DNA from: Odobenus rosmarus divergens
Lineage: Eukaryota; Chordata; Mammalia; Carnivora; Odobenidae
Reading direction: 5' to 3'
Length of the DNA stretch: 64,000 nt
Assembly (NCBI RefSeq): GCF_000321225.1
Contig: NW_004450480.1
Location: 731,689 to 795,688 of the forward strand
The translations under genes were made by a program, and so were the position numbers. A model generated the notes under the pieces. The model searched no databases. It was not told the origin of the DNA and was given only the letters and a program-made list of their open reading frames with translations. Shown piece after piece: positions 1-10,962 of the stretch. How positions within the stretch are numbered: the first letter of the stretch is position 1; each line of letters opens with the position of its first letter.

Positions 1-1116
1 GAAACTCACGGGAACAAGTAGCAGGCTGCTCGGGCATCTCAGCAACCTGCTTCCAGAAGATACGGCCACCTTAGGAATGACTGAATAGAAGGGAAGATAG
101 AGTTTTCTCCCCCTGGTATTTTTGAGACCAAAACTAAACCAGATATCAGCTGTCAGAGGAGTTAACAATCAGATGACTAAATAAATGGTACTTGTTCAAA
201 TTCTCCAAACACAGGATTTTGCTGACTAGTTATGCCGCTTAGATAACACACGTGTGTGCAAAGATGAAAATGCAAGGATCTTAACCACAGCCTGCATTAA
301 AGCATACATAATTGGAAACAGCCTAAGTGCTTCATAGGAGACTGGACCCCTAAATTATGAAAGTGTAAACAAAGTGGATTTTCACAGACACAAGGAGAAA
401 TCTCCAGGTAAAAACAAAGTCAGTCACCAAGCAACACGTCATCCTTATTTTTCTCTGAGAAGGGAAGGGTGTCAGGGGTGGAGGGGAGGGAGGAAGGCTG
501 GGGAGAGTAAGTTCATATAATTTGAAATGTTTATAGTGAAAATATAATCTTTTGTGAAAAAATTTATTGACGTATGTTGAGCCATTTTTCACACACAAGA
601 TTAAAATTTCTGTATGATCTGACCCCTGCTTAATGACTAATATGCACTTTTTCCTACTGCTTGTTAGTTTGTGTTTGTCTTTTCCTCCCATTTCCATGAA
701 CACAAGCACTCATGTCATACTCTTTCCAGGAAACTCCTATGTTTTTCTTTAGGATTTCCATGCAATTCTCTACACCAGCTATGCTCCTGGACAAATCACC
801 ATTTATGCTACCTCCTTCCTGGGTTTCAAAAACATGTCTGGTGGTATGAAAGAAATTCTAAGCCAGATACCAAAGCAAAAAGCAAAAAAAAAAAAAAAAA
901 ATGGGGATTGTCAATACTTTATTTCCTGAGTTAGGAGCAGCTACCATCAACAATCACAATTTATATAAAAAAAGGTAGGACATCTTATTACCATACTTTT
1001 GGGTTTCATGGAGCAGACTGAAGTAAATGAAGTAAAAAAAAAAAAATTGTGTAAATCAATATGATTTTGCCAGGTAATCATAATAAGCTTCCACTACTAT
1101 GTCATAAAACAAATCA

Positions 1117-1170
1117 TTTTTCTTCCTTCCTTCCTCCATCCTTCCCTCCCTCCTTCCCTCCCTTTCTTTC

Positions 1171-1222
<52 letters not shown>

Positions 1223-1287
1223 TTCTTTCTTCCTTCCTTCCTTCTTTCTCCCTTTCTTCCCTTTCTTTTCTTTCTTTCTTTTTTTTT
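1117..1287 (+). repeat. Long pyrimidine tract with (TTTC)n core
   Basis: Only one purine (A at 1138) occurs in 171 nt, and 1139-1287 is uninterrupted pyrimidine. The core is about (CTTT)15. It reads as (GAAA)n in the FRMD4B pre-mRNA and adjoins the tail side of a SINEC, from which it probably expanded. Confidence 0.95.
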
Positions 1288-1407
1288 AAGTAAGCTATCA
1301 AAATTATAAAAGCATGTGCCTCTGAACTAAACTGTCCAACTGTCAAACACGTCACAACCCAGGGATCAAGAGTTGCATGCTCTACCAACTGAGCTAGCCA
1401 GGCGCCT
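1278..1407 (-). mobile_element. Degenerate SINEC with an internal foreign segment
   Basis: The right part (about 1346-1407, 'gatcaagagttgcatgctc' to 'agccaggcgcctc') is a minus-oriented SINEC head, and the left part 'tttaagtaagct' is its tail side. Between them lies about 50 nt that does not belong to the SINE and resembles sequence at 2617-2657. Confidence 0.7.
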
Positions 1408-2657
1408 CAAACAAAGCATATTTCAATATCCAAAAAATAACAAAAGCTCAGAATACAGAGACATTCTTTAGGTTGATCTAGCTTTATGAAAACTTATTTG
1501 GATTCATGGAAAATCTATGACCTTAGCTTATTTTATCAGATTTGGCTTCAGACAAGGAAAACAACTTATGAAATTTATCATCAAATTCAGGTAGAGGGGA
1601 AAGAGCTGCTAGTTCACAGAAAGGGGCTTTCAGCAAAATTGGGAATGTTTTACTTCTCAAGCTAGGTACAGGAACACAGGTGTTACTTTTCATAACATTT
1701 TATTTATTTTAGAGTGTGAATATTTCATGTGGAAAACTATTCCTATCATGGCTTTAAGAAATTACTGAGTTGAATGCCTCCATTTCCAGAGAAAGTATGT
1801 ATGGAGGCCCCTAGGAATGGGTAAGTGACCTGCCCAAGCAGAGCCAGGGAACAAGTCAAGGACTCCTTACATCCTTCTCAGCAATCTCTCTGACTGCAAG
1901 CTGAATTCAGATTTCTGCACTGTTAAGATAATTCTTTCCATGAGCATTTGTTTGCATTTTATCTTCTATTCAAACGAAGGCGTGAAATTGTATAAAATTC
2001 AATTCTTGCCAGTCTCTAGGAAATGTTCATAACATGTAACAGTAAATGTTTGCCATATTTCAAATTATAAAAATCCTAAAGTATGCTGAGTTGAAAACAG
2101 CCTTAGGTATTAAAACAAAGTACCTATGTTTTCCAGCTTTAAATGGATCCAAAGAACTTTGAGGAATAAAGGAAGGTGATCCTATCCTTCATCTTCAAAG
2201 AAAACAGTTCTACACAGTATCTATGGCAACTTCGTTTCCAGACTAAGACAGTAGAGAATCTTTTTCACACAATAATGTTTTGATAGGTCTGTTCTTTTTT
2301 TATTCTCTATCTGATCACCAGAATTTTTTTTTTTTTAAAGGGAGGTGGGAATGCTGGATGTTTCTATGGATACATACCTCACAGCAAAGTGCAAAATGGT
2401 GGCACCTGGTTTCTTCGGCAGATCATGGTCAAGAACTCGGTGATCTAACTGTAGCCAGTTCTGCTGACCTCTGTGAGGGCAAAGCAAAGAAAAAGGATTA
2501 AACAAAAGGTCAGAGAAGGGTTCAAAACACACAATGTTGGGGAGACAGTTACTGTCATACATGGACCGTAGGCGTATAACCTGTTACAACTGGTAACGAG
2601 GTTAATTTAGCAATTACTATCAAAGTTATAAAAGCATCTGCCTCTGAACCAGACTGT
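1295..2657 (+). repeat. Dispersed 41-bp direct repeat (1295-1335 and 2617-2657)
   Basis: ctatcaaaattataaaagca at 1295 and ctatcaaagttataaaagca at 2617 begin two 41-nt segments that agree at 37 positions by my alignment. They lie on either side of FRMD4B exon 4. The first copy sits inside the degenerate SINEC. Confidence 0.8.
2378..2470 (-). CDS. FRMD4B: FRMD4B coding exon 4 (residues 108-138 plus 2 nt)
   Basis: A 93-nt exon. One base completes codon 108, followed by GQQNWLQLDHRVLDHDLPKK and PGATILHFAV, then two bases of codon 139 (Arg expected). NWLQLDHRVLDHDLPKK is diagnostic: the paralogue FRMD4A carries NWLQLDRRVLEHDFPKK, as I remember it, so this copy is FRMD4B. The segment is the later part of the F1 lobe leading towards the F1-F2 linker. 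The acceptor is preceded by a long pyrimidine tract and reads CCCTCACAG|AGG; the donor is GAG|GTATGT. The next exon should begin with a codon-completing base and encode FYIES-like sequence. I looked for it on the minus strand between 1 and 2377 and did not find it, so the gene continues outside the window. Confidence 0.93.
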
Positions 2658-2954
2658 TGATTTCCAAGAATTTATCAAGGTAAACTTTTACATGTGAAAA
2701 ATGGCCCATGTATAAAGTCCCTTACTGTAGCATTGGTTATAACAGCAAAGAGGCTCAAAACAACCTATAGAGGTCCAGCAAGGTGTTGTTTAAAAATTAA
2801 TTTAAACTGAGCAATAACATACAAGAGAGCCATACAAAAGATGGAGAGTATCTTTACAAACTTATTTTGAGCAATTTCCAAGACATGACGTTAAATGGAA
2901 AAACAAGGGGCATAACCGTGAGTACAGTATATAGCCATTTTAAAATTTAAAAAT

Positions 2955-2977
2955 ACACACACACACACACACACAAA
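2955..2977 (+). repeat. (AC)n microsatellite
   Basis: An uninterrupted AC dinucleotide run of about 11 units. Confidence 0.95.
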
Positions 2978-4566
2978 TAAAATATCTCTCAGAGGATAAA
3001 CAAGAAACTGATACCACCTGGTACCTTTGGAGGTAAAAAAATAGGTGAAACTTAATATATGAATCTTTAAATTCTTATTAAATGTGGTATCTGAAATATT
3101 TTAGATAGTCAAGAAGGGGAAAATTCCTGGTTTCATGAAATCAGACAGACACAAAGAACAGTAATACAGCTTTTCTAAAAAGTATGGGCTTACATATTCT
3201 CTGAGTGCTGTTTCTATATTATGGACTTCCTAATATTTGAGTATGTATTTGTTTATTTACTCAAGAGCCTCAGTAAAATTCATGAATATAAACAGTTCTC
3301 CTTAAATTTTGACCTCTGAGAGATCCAAAGGATGACACTGTGGCTTGGAATTGTTTCCAGGTCTTTTCCAAAGCCGTCCAACCAGTTGGTCCGTTTTAGA
3401 CTGTATATTCCCAGAAGGCATAGACTCCATTTTGCTTGCTTATATAAAGCTTAAAAACATGCAAATGGTGGTGGGATGTCGAATTATAACAAAACCTATA
3501 ATGGGCCAGAAGATATTTTCCAACCCTTTTTGGTCTTTGAATAAATAATTAAAAAAACTCAGAAATCTCTAAGCTGCATTCATTATAAGTAGATAGGAAA
3601 AGTGGACATAAACAATTACAAGAGTAATAGTAATAATCATTAATAGTAACAGCTACTCATAATGGTAACAGCTACTCTGTGCCCACCGACCTGGAAGTTT
3701 TTATGTATTAAGGCTGTATTTTACAACAAGCTTGCAAAAAAATTGGCAGAGCCAAGATTTGAGCCCAGGACTTGCACTACAGGACTTTGGTATATAGGAG
3801 ACTAAAAAGTTGAATCAGCTTTTATAACTTTTGGCTGATCTCTGTCACTTACTAGTCTCAACACCGGAAGAAGTGTGTCTTTGTTTCTGCAGTTATAAGA
3901 TGAGGCTTCCGGTAATTGTCCCTAGCTTTCCTAGGAGGAATATTATAAAGATAAATAAGCTGATATAAATGATATAAGGGGACGTTCTTAGAAACACTGC
4001 TTGTTTAAAAATATATATATAAAGATAGGGGGCTAGAAGGTAGGGGACTCTTCCACTGTATTTCATCCAGTTTAGAATCGCTGATTTAAAGACATATGCC
4101 AATTTCAGACATATTCAAATATGTGTCTTAAAGTACATAAAATAGTGTATAGTATCAGGTCTTAATGGTTTCTTAGGGAAAATGAGACTAATTTGGAATT
4201 GTTCTTCTTGCTTTTACATAGGAAAGATACGGCATTATTACAAGAGCACAATGTATATTTACGTGAACTTGCATGGAATGATGTCCAAAAATGAATAAAA
4301 CAAGTTGTATAATAACATATACTGAATAAATCAATTATATTAACCAAAGAAGCGCACTGAAAACACTATTATATATGGATGAAATTCTTACAGTTTTGGA
4401 GAGGTATAGAGCAAATTGCAACATTTGGAGTGGGGAGGTAATCAAAAGGGATTGGCTTCAATTATGATATTAAATGTTTTTTTTAATAAAAAGACATGTA
4501 TATGTACCATAAAAATATTTTTTTAAAAAGGATAAATTAGAAATTAGATTTTTAAAATCCATTCAG

Positions 4567-4684
4567 GTGTGCCTAAGCTGACTCAGTCAGAAGAGCGTGT
4601 GACTCTTGATCTTGTGGTCATGAGTTAGAACCCCACATTAGGTGTAGACATTGCTAAAATAATAATAATAAACTTAAAAAAACC
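4567..4684 (+). mobile_element. Old SINEC, plus orientation
   Basis: Diverged tRNA-derived head ('gactcagtcagaagagcgtg'), body 'gactcttgatcttgtggtca' and an A/T-rich tail. No clear target-site duplication is visible. Confidence 0.75.
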
Positions 4685-6779
4685 CATCCATAATCTCACC
4701 AACAAGATAAAATTAAAAGAACAAAAATTTGAAAATTACCCGTAATTCTATCACTGAGATATAAATAAGGTTAACATGTTGTTTTATAGTAAAATGAGAT
4801 CAGAAAGCACTTATTGCTTATAACCTGCTTTTCTCAGGTTTTTCCATCAGCAAATATACTAGATCTAATCAGTATCTCAAAAAAAGACAGCTGATGCTAC
4901 ACAGTCACCTCTATCAAGCTTGCAGCTCAACCCTAAAGCAAGATTTTTTTTGGCTTAGAATGTATCAGTCAAAATCCCATCAGCTCACACCCAGCGAATG
5001 GGATGGTGATCAAAAGCCACCATTGTGTTGTGAAAACTGTTATTTCTTTATAAACAAAGCTTATTCAGCAAAGCCTTTCAAAACAAGGGAATTTAAAAAA
5101 AAATGAAGTGGGTTTAAGGGGATGGGAATCATTTTGGTGAACTTCAGGGCTGCTGCCTCCGGAGGGCGAGACTGCCCTCTGGAGGTGAAAAACTGCCTCT
5201 GCACACAGATCACCAGGAGGTACTTCCAAGTGTAATCTCAAGGAACTCTACCCCACCCTCCAATAGGAACATGGATTTATTTTTGTTGGTCACCACCACT
5301 ACTTTTCTTATGTAATGGTGCAATTCATTTTTTCCATTTCTCTTCTTGGCCTGTGTATGGGGGCATTGACAGTAGCTAGTTTCCTTGACAAAATGTCCCC
5401 CTCAGCTTTGCCTTACTCTGTTGAGAGAATTTCACCAAAGGCAGACAGCTGATGTGGCATCTAAGTTGGAAATTCAATTCAGACAGCATCCTGGGAGGGA
5501 TCCGACTTAGTGGTTTTATGGGGGGCGGGAGAAAGGGAGTGCTGAAAGAAAATACTTTCCAAAAATATTTACCAGACAAAGAAAAAGAGCTAGGCTTGTG
5601 ACCAAGACATTCCAAGGAGACACCCTTAGACAGAAGCAATTTTCCAGACCTGTTCCCCAGAAAGGTGGAAATGGCCAAATCCTCCCTCCCCCCTCCCAAA
5701 GCCCAGCTCCTACTTCTTCTGAAAATAAACACAGTTACAGCCAGAAGACACCTTTCAAACTGGTCATAATTCAAAAATAGACTCTGCTGTCACTTGCAGG
5801 GGAGTACACAGAGGACAGTTTGGAGCCAGGCTTCTTGGAAAGACTATAACCATCAACCACTGTCGCCAAACGAGATAGCTGGAGGAGACGCTTGAGTGAG
5901 ACATTCTTCTCCCAGTAGAGGATTTAGAAAGAAATCCCAGAGCAGAAGAGGGGGGGAAGGTGGCTCAAGGCATTAAAGGAAGTCATTCATATTATTCCTT
6001 TTCTTTCTGAAGAGAAGATCTTACAGCTGAACGACTGATTTATGCACTGTTTGATTATGCTCACCTGAACTGGGAATTTTCCCAGAAGCCATCCACGTGG
6101 CCAGGAACCCCTTTTCCAGCCCATCATGAACCTTGTGGCCTGGGGAACTTGCAACACCAGTCATAAATCATGTAATTCCTGTGCAAACATTCTACAGTGG
6201 CCTGGGGAGGGTGCCTCTCCCATCTATGTGGTACACAGGACTCACCTATGATCTTGTCCCCCTTACATCTTGCCCCACCGTCAGGCCAGGCTCCTCACCA
6301 CTGGGCAAATGCACCATATTCATCTCCATGCTCACACACGGGGCCACAAAATGAGTCTTCCCTGGGATGTCATCTTCCATTCCTCTTCCTTCCACCTAAA
6401 GTCTACCTGCCCTGCGTTGTCCATTTGTAGTTATCCTCTTGAGTGAATTTCACTCTAGTCATCCTTTAGCCCCCTTCTGGACACTGAACTTATTACCGTA
6501 CCAAGAGCAGCATGAGAGCTTCCTTTCAGTGTGTGCCTGTGCTATGAGCTGGGCATATCTTACCTGACTTGACAGTACATAATCCTAGCAACCTATTACA
6601 TGTGTCTTATGTAGTCCTTATTATATATAAGTACCGTTATTATGCCCAATGTACCAAAGAGAACACTGGAGTGTCAGAGATGTTAAGTAACTGGTCTAAA
6701 ATCTCATAGCTACCACAATTCTGTAATATCCACTCCCTGCCTCCCTCTGAACCCTTAACTTGTGCCACTTTCCTTCTTA

Positions 6780-7205
6780 CTCTCTATATTCCAGTCATAT
6801 TGGATCTTTTTCTTTCTCAAAAATACAAAATAAAAAAACCCAAAAGTCAAGCTCCGTCTCACCTCAAGGCTTTCACCCTGGCTTTTGTCTGGAATGTCTC
6901 CCTCTACTTTTGCCGAACTGGGTCTTGCTTTTTATTACATGTCTCCTCCTAGAAGCCTTCCTCCTCCACCCAATCTAACACTGCCCCCCAACTTCTCTTC
7001 ATCATGGCCATGATGATGTTCTTCTAAGCACTTATCATTTCAAGTAATTTCTCATTTATCTATTTGTTTACTTGTTCTGCTAGACCATACCATTGCAACA
7101 AAAGCTCCATGAAAACAAGAACCTTGTCTCTGTCATGCACAACTAAATCTCTAGGACCTAGAACAATGTAAGCACTCAAGAAATATTTGTTGAATGAATA
7201 AATTA
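6780..7205 (+). mobile_element. L2 LINE 3' end
   Basis: The order of phrases (ggctttcaccctggc, gtctggaatgtctccctct, agaagccttcctcc, agctccatgaaaacaagaac, agaaatatttgttgaatga) follows the L2 3' end in plus orientation. Confidence 0.75.
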
Positions 7206-7516
7206 ATATTCATGCTTTTTGCCTCTATTCTATGTAACCTCTCTAAATTACAGTGTTTATAACACTTACAGTTCAACCACATAGCTTTTAGGTTTCATGT
7301 CTTATATTATTTGCAATTATTGCATGCACAATCACTTTCAACCTGTGTGTGTGTGTTTAATCACTAATTTACATGAACTAGCCTTGTCTTTCCAGCTAAG
7401 AGCATGTGGTCAATGGATGTCTGCATTTCCTATTTCATCCAGCAGAGGACTGATCATATAGGGTCTCAAATAGTTGGGTGAACTGATAATTTTGTGAATC
7501 AGAGTGAGGTGGGTGA

Positions 7517-7546
7517 TGTCTAGTGTACTTTTTGTCTAGTGTACTT
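7517..7546 (+). repeat. Short tandem duplication
   Basis: tgtctagtgtactt occurs at 7517-7530 and again at 7533-7546, a 16-nt period. Confidence 0.9.
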
Positions 7547-7646
7547 CCGATTCAGGAAGCATCTTGGGTCTGGGATCAAAGTTTTCAGGTTTTTCTGTCT
7601 CCTGACAAGTGGTTGCCTGGTTTTGCCCAGCCCATATCCTGAGCCT

Positions 7647-7683
7647 GGGGTGGGGTGGGGTGGGGTGGTGGGAGGTGGGGGAG
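7647..7683 (+). repeat. GGGGT pentamer array with G-quadruplex potential
   Basis: Five runs of four G separated by single T, then further G3-G5 runs. The G-rich strand is the template strand of FRMD4B. Confidence 0.9.
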
Positions 7684-7977
7684 GTCCTAGGCTTGTGGTC
7701 CACTCAGGCTAGAAATAATCAGAAGCAAGGTGTTAAAAAAAATTAACCCCTTCTTGAGATTATTTTCTGCCTGGTTAAACTAAAGAACTGAAAAGACATT
7801 TACACTGGGAGAGTTATAGAAAGAATGCTGGGCAGTTGGCCAATATATTTCGTGTCTGGAATGCATTTTCTTGAATTTTAATATTTGAAGAACTCTTTGG
7901 ATATTATCCCCACAAAGGGGAAAAATTCTTCTGATAATCTACCAGGTTGCAAATAACATAGGCAAATTGGACTGTCA

Positions 7978-7980
<3 letters not shown>

Positions 7981-8004
<24 letters not shown>
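7981..8004 (+). repeat. (CA)n microsatellite
   Basis: Twelve CA units. Confidence 0.95.
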
Positions 8005-8008
<4 letters not shown>

Positions 8009-8643
8009 AAAGAACTGGTAAGACCAACACATTTTTTTACATGGAGTTTTAACTTCTTATGATTTTATTGTTATACACATGCTTCATCTTAGAAAGCATT
8101 TAAATCATTGATAAATATATACCATGTCCAAGTTAGCATAAAAAATGTAAGTAGAAGAAAAAAAAGATAGTAAAGAGGTAACATAAAATGACCTAGGGAG
8201 AAGTGGAAAAATTCATTCTGTATTAAAACTATAAACATATTTTCCAGGTGGGCCATACATTTGCCTTTAAACTGTCTTGCCACCAACACCCAAAACATTA
8301 ATTCTTGTTTCAATATATTAGTGAATAACGACTGAGTATTTCTATCACTGATACATAACTACAGTATAAAAAATGTGCAGAAAGACTCTCAAGAATAACA
8401 ACCTCATTATAACAAATTTCTAAAACATTAGGGCAATATTTTGATGTTTAAAAATGATCAGTATTCCCTTTCTTCTCCCTTTGCAATAGTCCGAGGAGAG
8501 AAATCTTGTATTAGATAATCTTTAACTAAGCAGGACATATTCTAATTCTTGGAGTATTTATGTCATTTTCTGCAGATTGTGAATGACAGTGAGCAGGGAG
8601 TCCCCACGAAAGGTAAACAAATGAAAATGATTAAAACACTCAC

Positions 8644-8738
8644 ATGTCGTCTGTAAATGTTATTCCAAAGTACTCCTTTTCTTTCAGGTTGAAATGTGAA
8701 GCCACGAGGTCCAGCAATTCTCTTGATAAAAGTTTGGG
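8644..8738 (-). CDS. FRMD4B: FRMD4B coding exon 3 (residues 77-107 plus 2 nt)
   Basis: A 95-nt exon encoding PKLLSRELLDLVASHFNLKE and then KEYFGITFTDD, ending with two bases (AT) of a split codon. This is the F1-lobe segment typical of the FRMD4 family: the RELLDLVASHFNLKEKEYFG block follows the first hairpin and contains the F1 helix. The acceptor is TTTTATTTTAACAG, with a plausible branch site about 20-25 nt upstream, and the donor is CAT|GTGAGT. Joined to exon 4 the split codon becomes ATA (Ile), giving TDDIGQQNW; I recall Thr at this position in FRMD4A, so Ile may be a species difference. The exon was too short and too bounded by intron to stand out as an open frame; it was found by reading the minus strand for the expected sequence. 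Confidence 0.93.
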
Positions 8739-8808
8739 CTGTTAAAATAAAATGTGATCAGAAGCTACAACCCTTCTCTGCCCCAAATAGTTTAGAGCAG
8801 CTATTGTT

Positions 8809-9037
8809 TGTTTGTTTTTAAAGTTTTTTAAGATTTTATTTATTTATTTGACAGAGAGAGACACAGCGAGAGAGGGAACACAAGCAGGGGGAGTGGGAGA
8901 GGGAGAAGCAGGCTTCCCGCCGAGCAGGGACCCCAAGCGGGGCTCGATCCCAGGACCCTGGGATCATGACCTGAGCCGAAGGCAGCCGCTAAACTGACCG
9001 AGCCACCCAGGCGCCCTTACCCCTGTTTGTTTTTAAA
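8809..9037 (-). mobile_element. SINEC with 14-bp target-site duplication
   Basis: A complete minus-oriented SINEC (8823-9023) ending in gagccacccaggcgccc. The flanks tgtttgtttttaaa at 8809-8822 and 9024-9037 are identical. Confidence 0.9.
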
Positions 9038-9389
9038 TACATCCGCCCCCCTTTGGCTGTTTATGTTAATTGACTATACATTTTCCAAGAGAATGGAAAG
9101 GGGAAGAAATTGTAATAGGAACCCCAGTGAGATCATCACTTTCATGAATTTGGCAATTCAGTCCAGTACCTTACTTTTTCCTCTAGGGATCAGTATGTTC
9201 ACTAATGCAATGATACTTTGGAAAAATACTCTTTTATATGTAGCATGGTGCTAGTGACCAAGACAAAGAATATCAAACATCTCACCTCCTGGATTGTAGG
9301 AATAACTTTGCTTGGTGAGGGCCAGCTGAAGAGTTTGAAGACCCAAGGCTGTGCGGTCACAGGTAAAACTACTACTCTACTTCTGGTTA

Positions 9390-9830
9390 CCATTTACTGT
9401 GCTGAATTCCTTCTAACCATTGTTTCATTTCATCCTTATAATGAGCCTATGAGATAGGGGTTCTTATTGCCATTTTTTAAAAAGATTTTATTTATTTATT
9501 TATTTGAGAGAGAGAGAATGAGAGAGAGAGAGAGAGAGAGCACATGAGAGGGGGAAAGGTCAGAGGGAGAAGCAGACTCCCTGCTGAGCAGGGAGCCTGA
9601 TGCGGGACTCGATCCTGAGACTCCAGGATCATGACCTGAGCCGAAAGCAGTCGCTTAACCAACTGAGCCACCCAGGCGCCCTCTTATTGCCATTTTAGAG
9701 ATGAGGGGACCAAAGTTAAAAGAAACTAAATGCCTGGCTTGATGTTCCAGTCCATAAGGGCAGGGAATTGAACCCAGTTCTGTCTGATTCCAAAGCCTAA
9801 GCCTTTCATTTCTCTCTAGAACTAGAGTGA
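9390..9830 (-). mobile_element. MIR split by a SINEC
   Basis: The left part reads 'tcatttcatccttataatga' and the right part 'attttagagatgaggggac' then 'gaattgaacccagttctg', the usual MIR order in minus orientation. Confidence 0.65.
9462..9696 (-). mobile_element. SINEC inserted inside a MIR
   Basis: A minus-oriented SINEC (9477-9681) flanked by exact 15-bp duplications, tcttattgccatttt, at 9462-9476 and 9682-9696. The host sequence on both sides is a minus-oriented MIR (about 9390-9830), split by the insertion. An internal (GA)n stretch lies at about 9505-9540. Confidence 0.9.
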
Positions 9831-10384
9831 TTTTACCCATTGTATAGATGATCGTCACCAGTGTTTACTAAGCACTTAGAAAAAGGATCTAATCTATGAG
9901 CTTTTGAGAAGCACCGGATGGGTGGCAAGGAGCATGGTTTGGAATCAGGGGGAACATCCAAAGTGACAGTGGACACCTGATTTACAGGGACTCAGGAAGA
10001 AAAGGGGCATATGCAGGAAGGCATTTGCATGGGCTCTTTTTGAACTTAGAGCCAAACAATTTAGGGCTCATTATGGTGCTTTGAGAGTTGGATGTTTGCT
10101 GTTAGGGAAGAAGGATGGTCATGATTTAAAAGAAAAGAAGAAAGAAAGAAACAGGCAGAAATCTGGACTAAGAGGTCTACTCTGGTGAAACAGTGTTGAC
10201 TGTGCTATTTTCATTCTAATTGAAGCCTGTGCATAATGGGTGAGAAAGGAGCCTCAGAAGACTTTAGGTTTGGTCAAAGGAGAGAGTTCTAGCTGTAGTT
10301 ACAGTTGTGGTTATCAGAGGGGATTTCCACAATTTTTAAAGGTCCTTGGTCCACAGTGTTGGGTAAATAAAGAGAAAAGGATCA

Positions 10385-10745
10385 ACAATTAAAATACCAC
10401 CACTCATACACTCCATATAGTTTACAAAAGGATTTTGTTCACATATATAAACTAGCTTGATTTTAGCCATAATTCTATGAGGAACACTAAGCCTTCTCCA
10501 TCCCAGTTCACAGCTGATGATGCTGGGTATTTAACTTGGACAATGTCATGTAGCAAGAAAGTGGCAGGATGCAGATTTGCAGCTCACAATAATCCTTTCA
10601 GGGAAGCATTATGGTGTCCAGCTTACCAACAAGAGGTTCAGAGAAGTCAAGTCACTTCCTGGGGGTCACACAGCTACTGAGTGTCATAACTGAGATGGGA
10701 ACCCAAGGGTCTCAAATCCATGTCCCCAGACCATAACTACTCTTA
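10385..10745 (-). mobile_element. MIR remnants next to exon 2
   Basis: Minus-oriented MIR-like phrases: 'agcaagaaagtggcaggatg' and 'gtcacacagctactgagtg' with 'gatgggaacccaagggtc'. There may be two overlapping copies. The right edge lies about 150 bp from exon 2. Confidence 0.6.
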
Positions 10746-10896
10746 CACATAGACCAAGTTGTCTGACTTGGAAGCTGTTCTTTTGCCCCTCAAACAATCC
10801 CAAGTCGTTGGCACATATAAGCGAGTAGCCTGACCACAGGCCTGGAGGCTCACAGAGGGAACCAGTAAAGGCTGTCTCTGTACGGGCAACACCCAC

Positions 10897-10962
10897 CTGA
10901 ACCAGCAGCTCCAGTCTCCGATCATCCAGGAGGTGTACCTGGCAGTGCCTGCCTTCTGTCAT
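10897..10962 (-). CDS. FRMD4B: FRMD4B coding exon 2 (residues 55-76)
   Basis: A 66-nt, phase 0/0 exon of 22 codons, MTEGRHCQVHLLDDRRLELLVQ split here as MTEGRHCQVHL then LDDRRLELLVQ. It begins the FERM domain: the CQVHLLDDRRLELLVQ stretch is the first beta-hairpin of the ubiquitin-like F1 lobe shared with FRMD4A. The acceptor is TTGTCCCCACAG and the donor is CAG|GTGGGT. The first codon is ATG, so a transcript starting in another first exon could initiate here. In the mRNA spliced from exon 1 the context (CAGATGA) is weak. The match to FRMD4B rather than FRMD4A rests on residues such as GRHCQ and DDRRLE, recalled from memory, and is supported by exon 4. Confidence 0.93.

Larger units (their letters stand above)
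1..2377 (-). other. FRMD4B: FRMD4B intron 4 (5' part only)
   Basis: Intron sequence downstream of exon 4 in transcript order; the 3' end of the intron and exon 5 are outside the window. It holds a long pyrimidine tract (1117-1287), a degenerate minus-strand SINEC (about 1278-1407) and otherwise AT-rich sequence without recognisable genes. A poly-A run sits at about 882-900. Confidence 0.85.
2471..8643 (-). other. FRMD4B: FRMD4B intron 3
   Basis: Intron between exons 3 and 4, about 6.2 kb. It contains an old plus-strand SINEC (about 4567-4684), MIR remnants near 3650-3790 and 6540-6720, an L2 3' end (about 6780-7205), (AC)n at 2955-2977 and 7981-8004, and a G-rich pentamer array at 7647-7683. 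From 4690 to 6500 I see nothing identifiable. Confidence 0.88.
8739..10896 (-). other. FRMD4B: FRMD4B intron 2
   Basis: Intron between exons 2 and 3, about 2.2 kb. It carries two complete minus-strand SINECs with target-site duplications, one of them inside a MIR, and MIR remnants at about 10385-10745 close to exon 2. About 9840-10380 shows no recognisable feature. Confidence 0.88.

Noticed and set aside
1061..1388. Low-complexity Ser/Phe or Lys/Glu-rich open frames
   Set aside because: They are translations of the (TTTC)n/(GAAA)n tract and not genes.
1..2377. FRMD4B exon 5
   Set aside because: I looked on the minus strand for a codon-completing base followed by FYIES-like coding sequence and found none, so exon 5 is taken to be outside the window.
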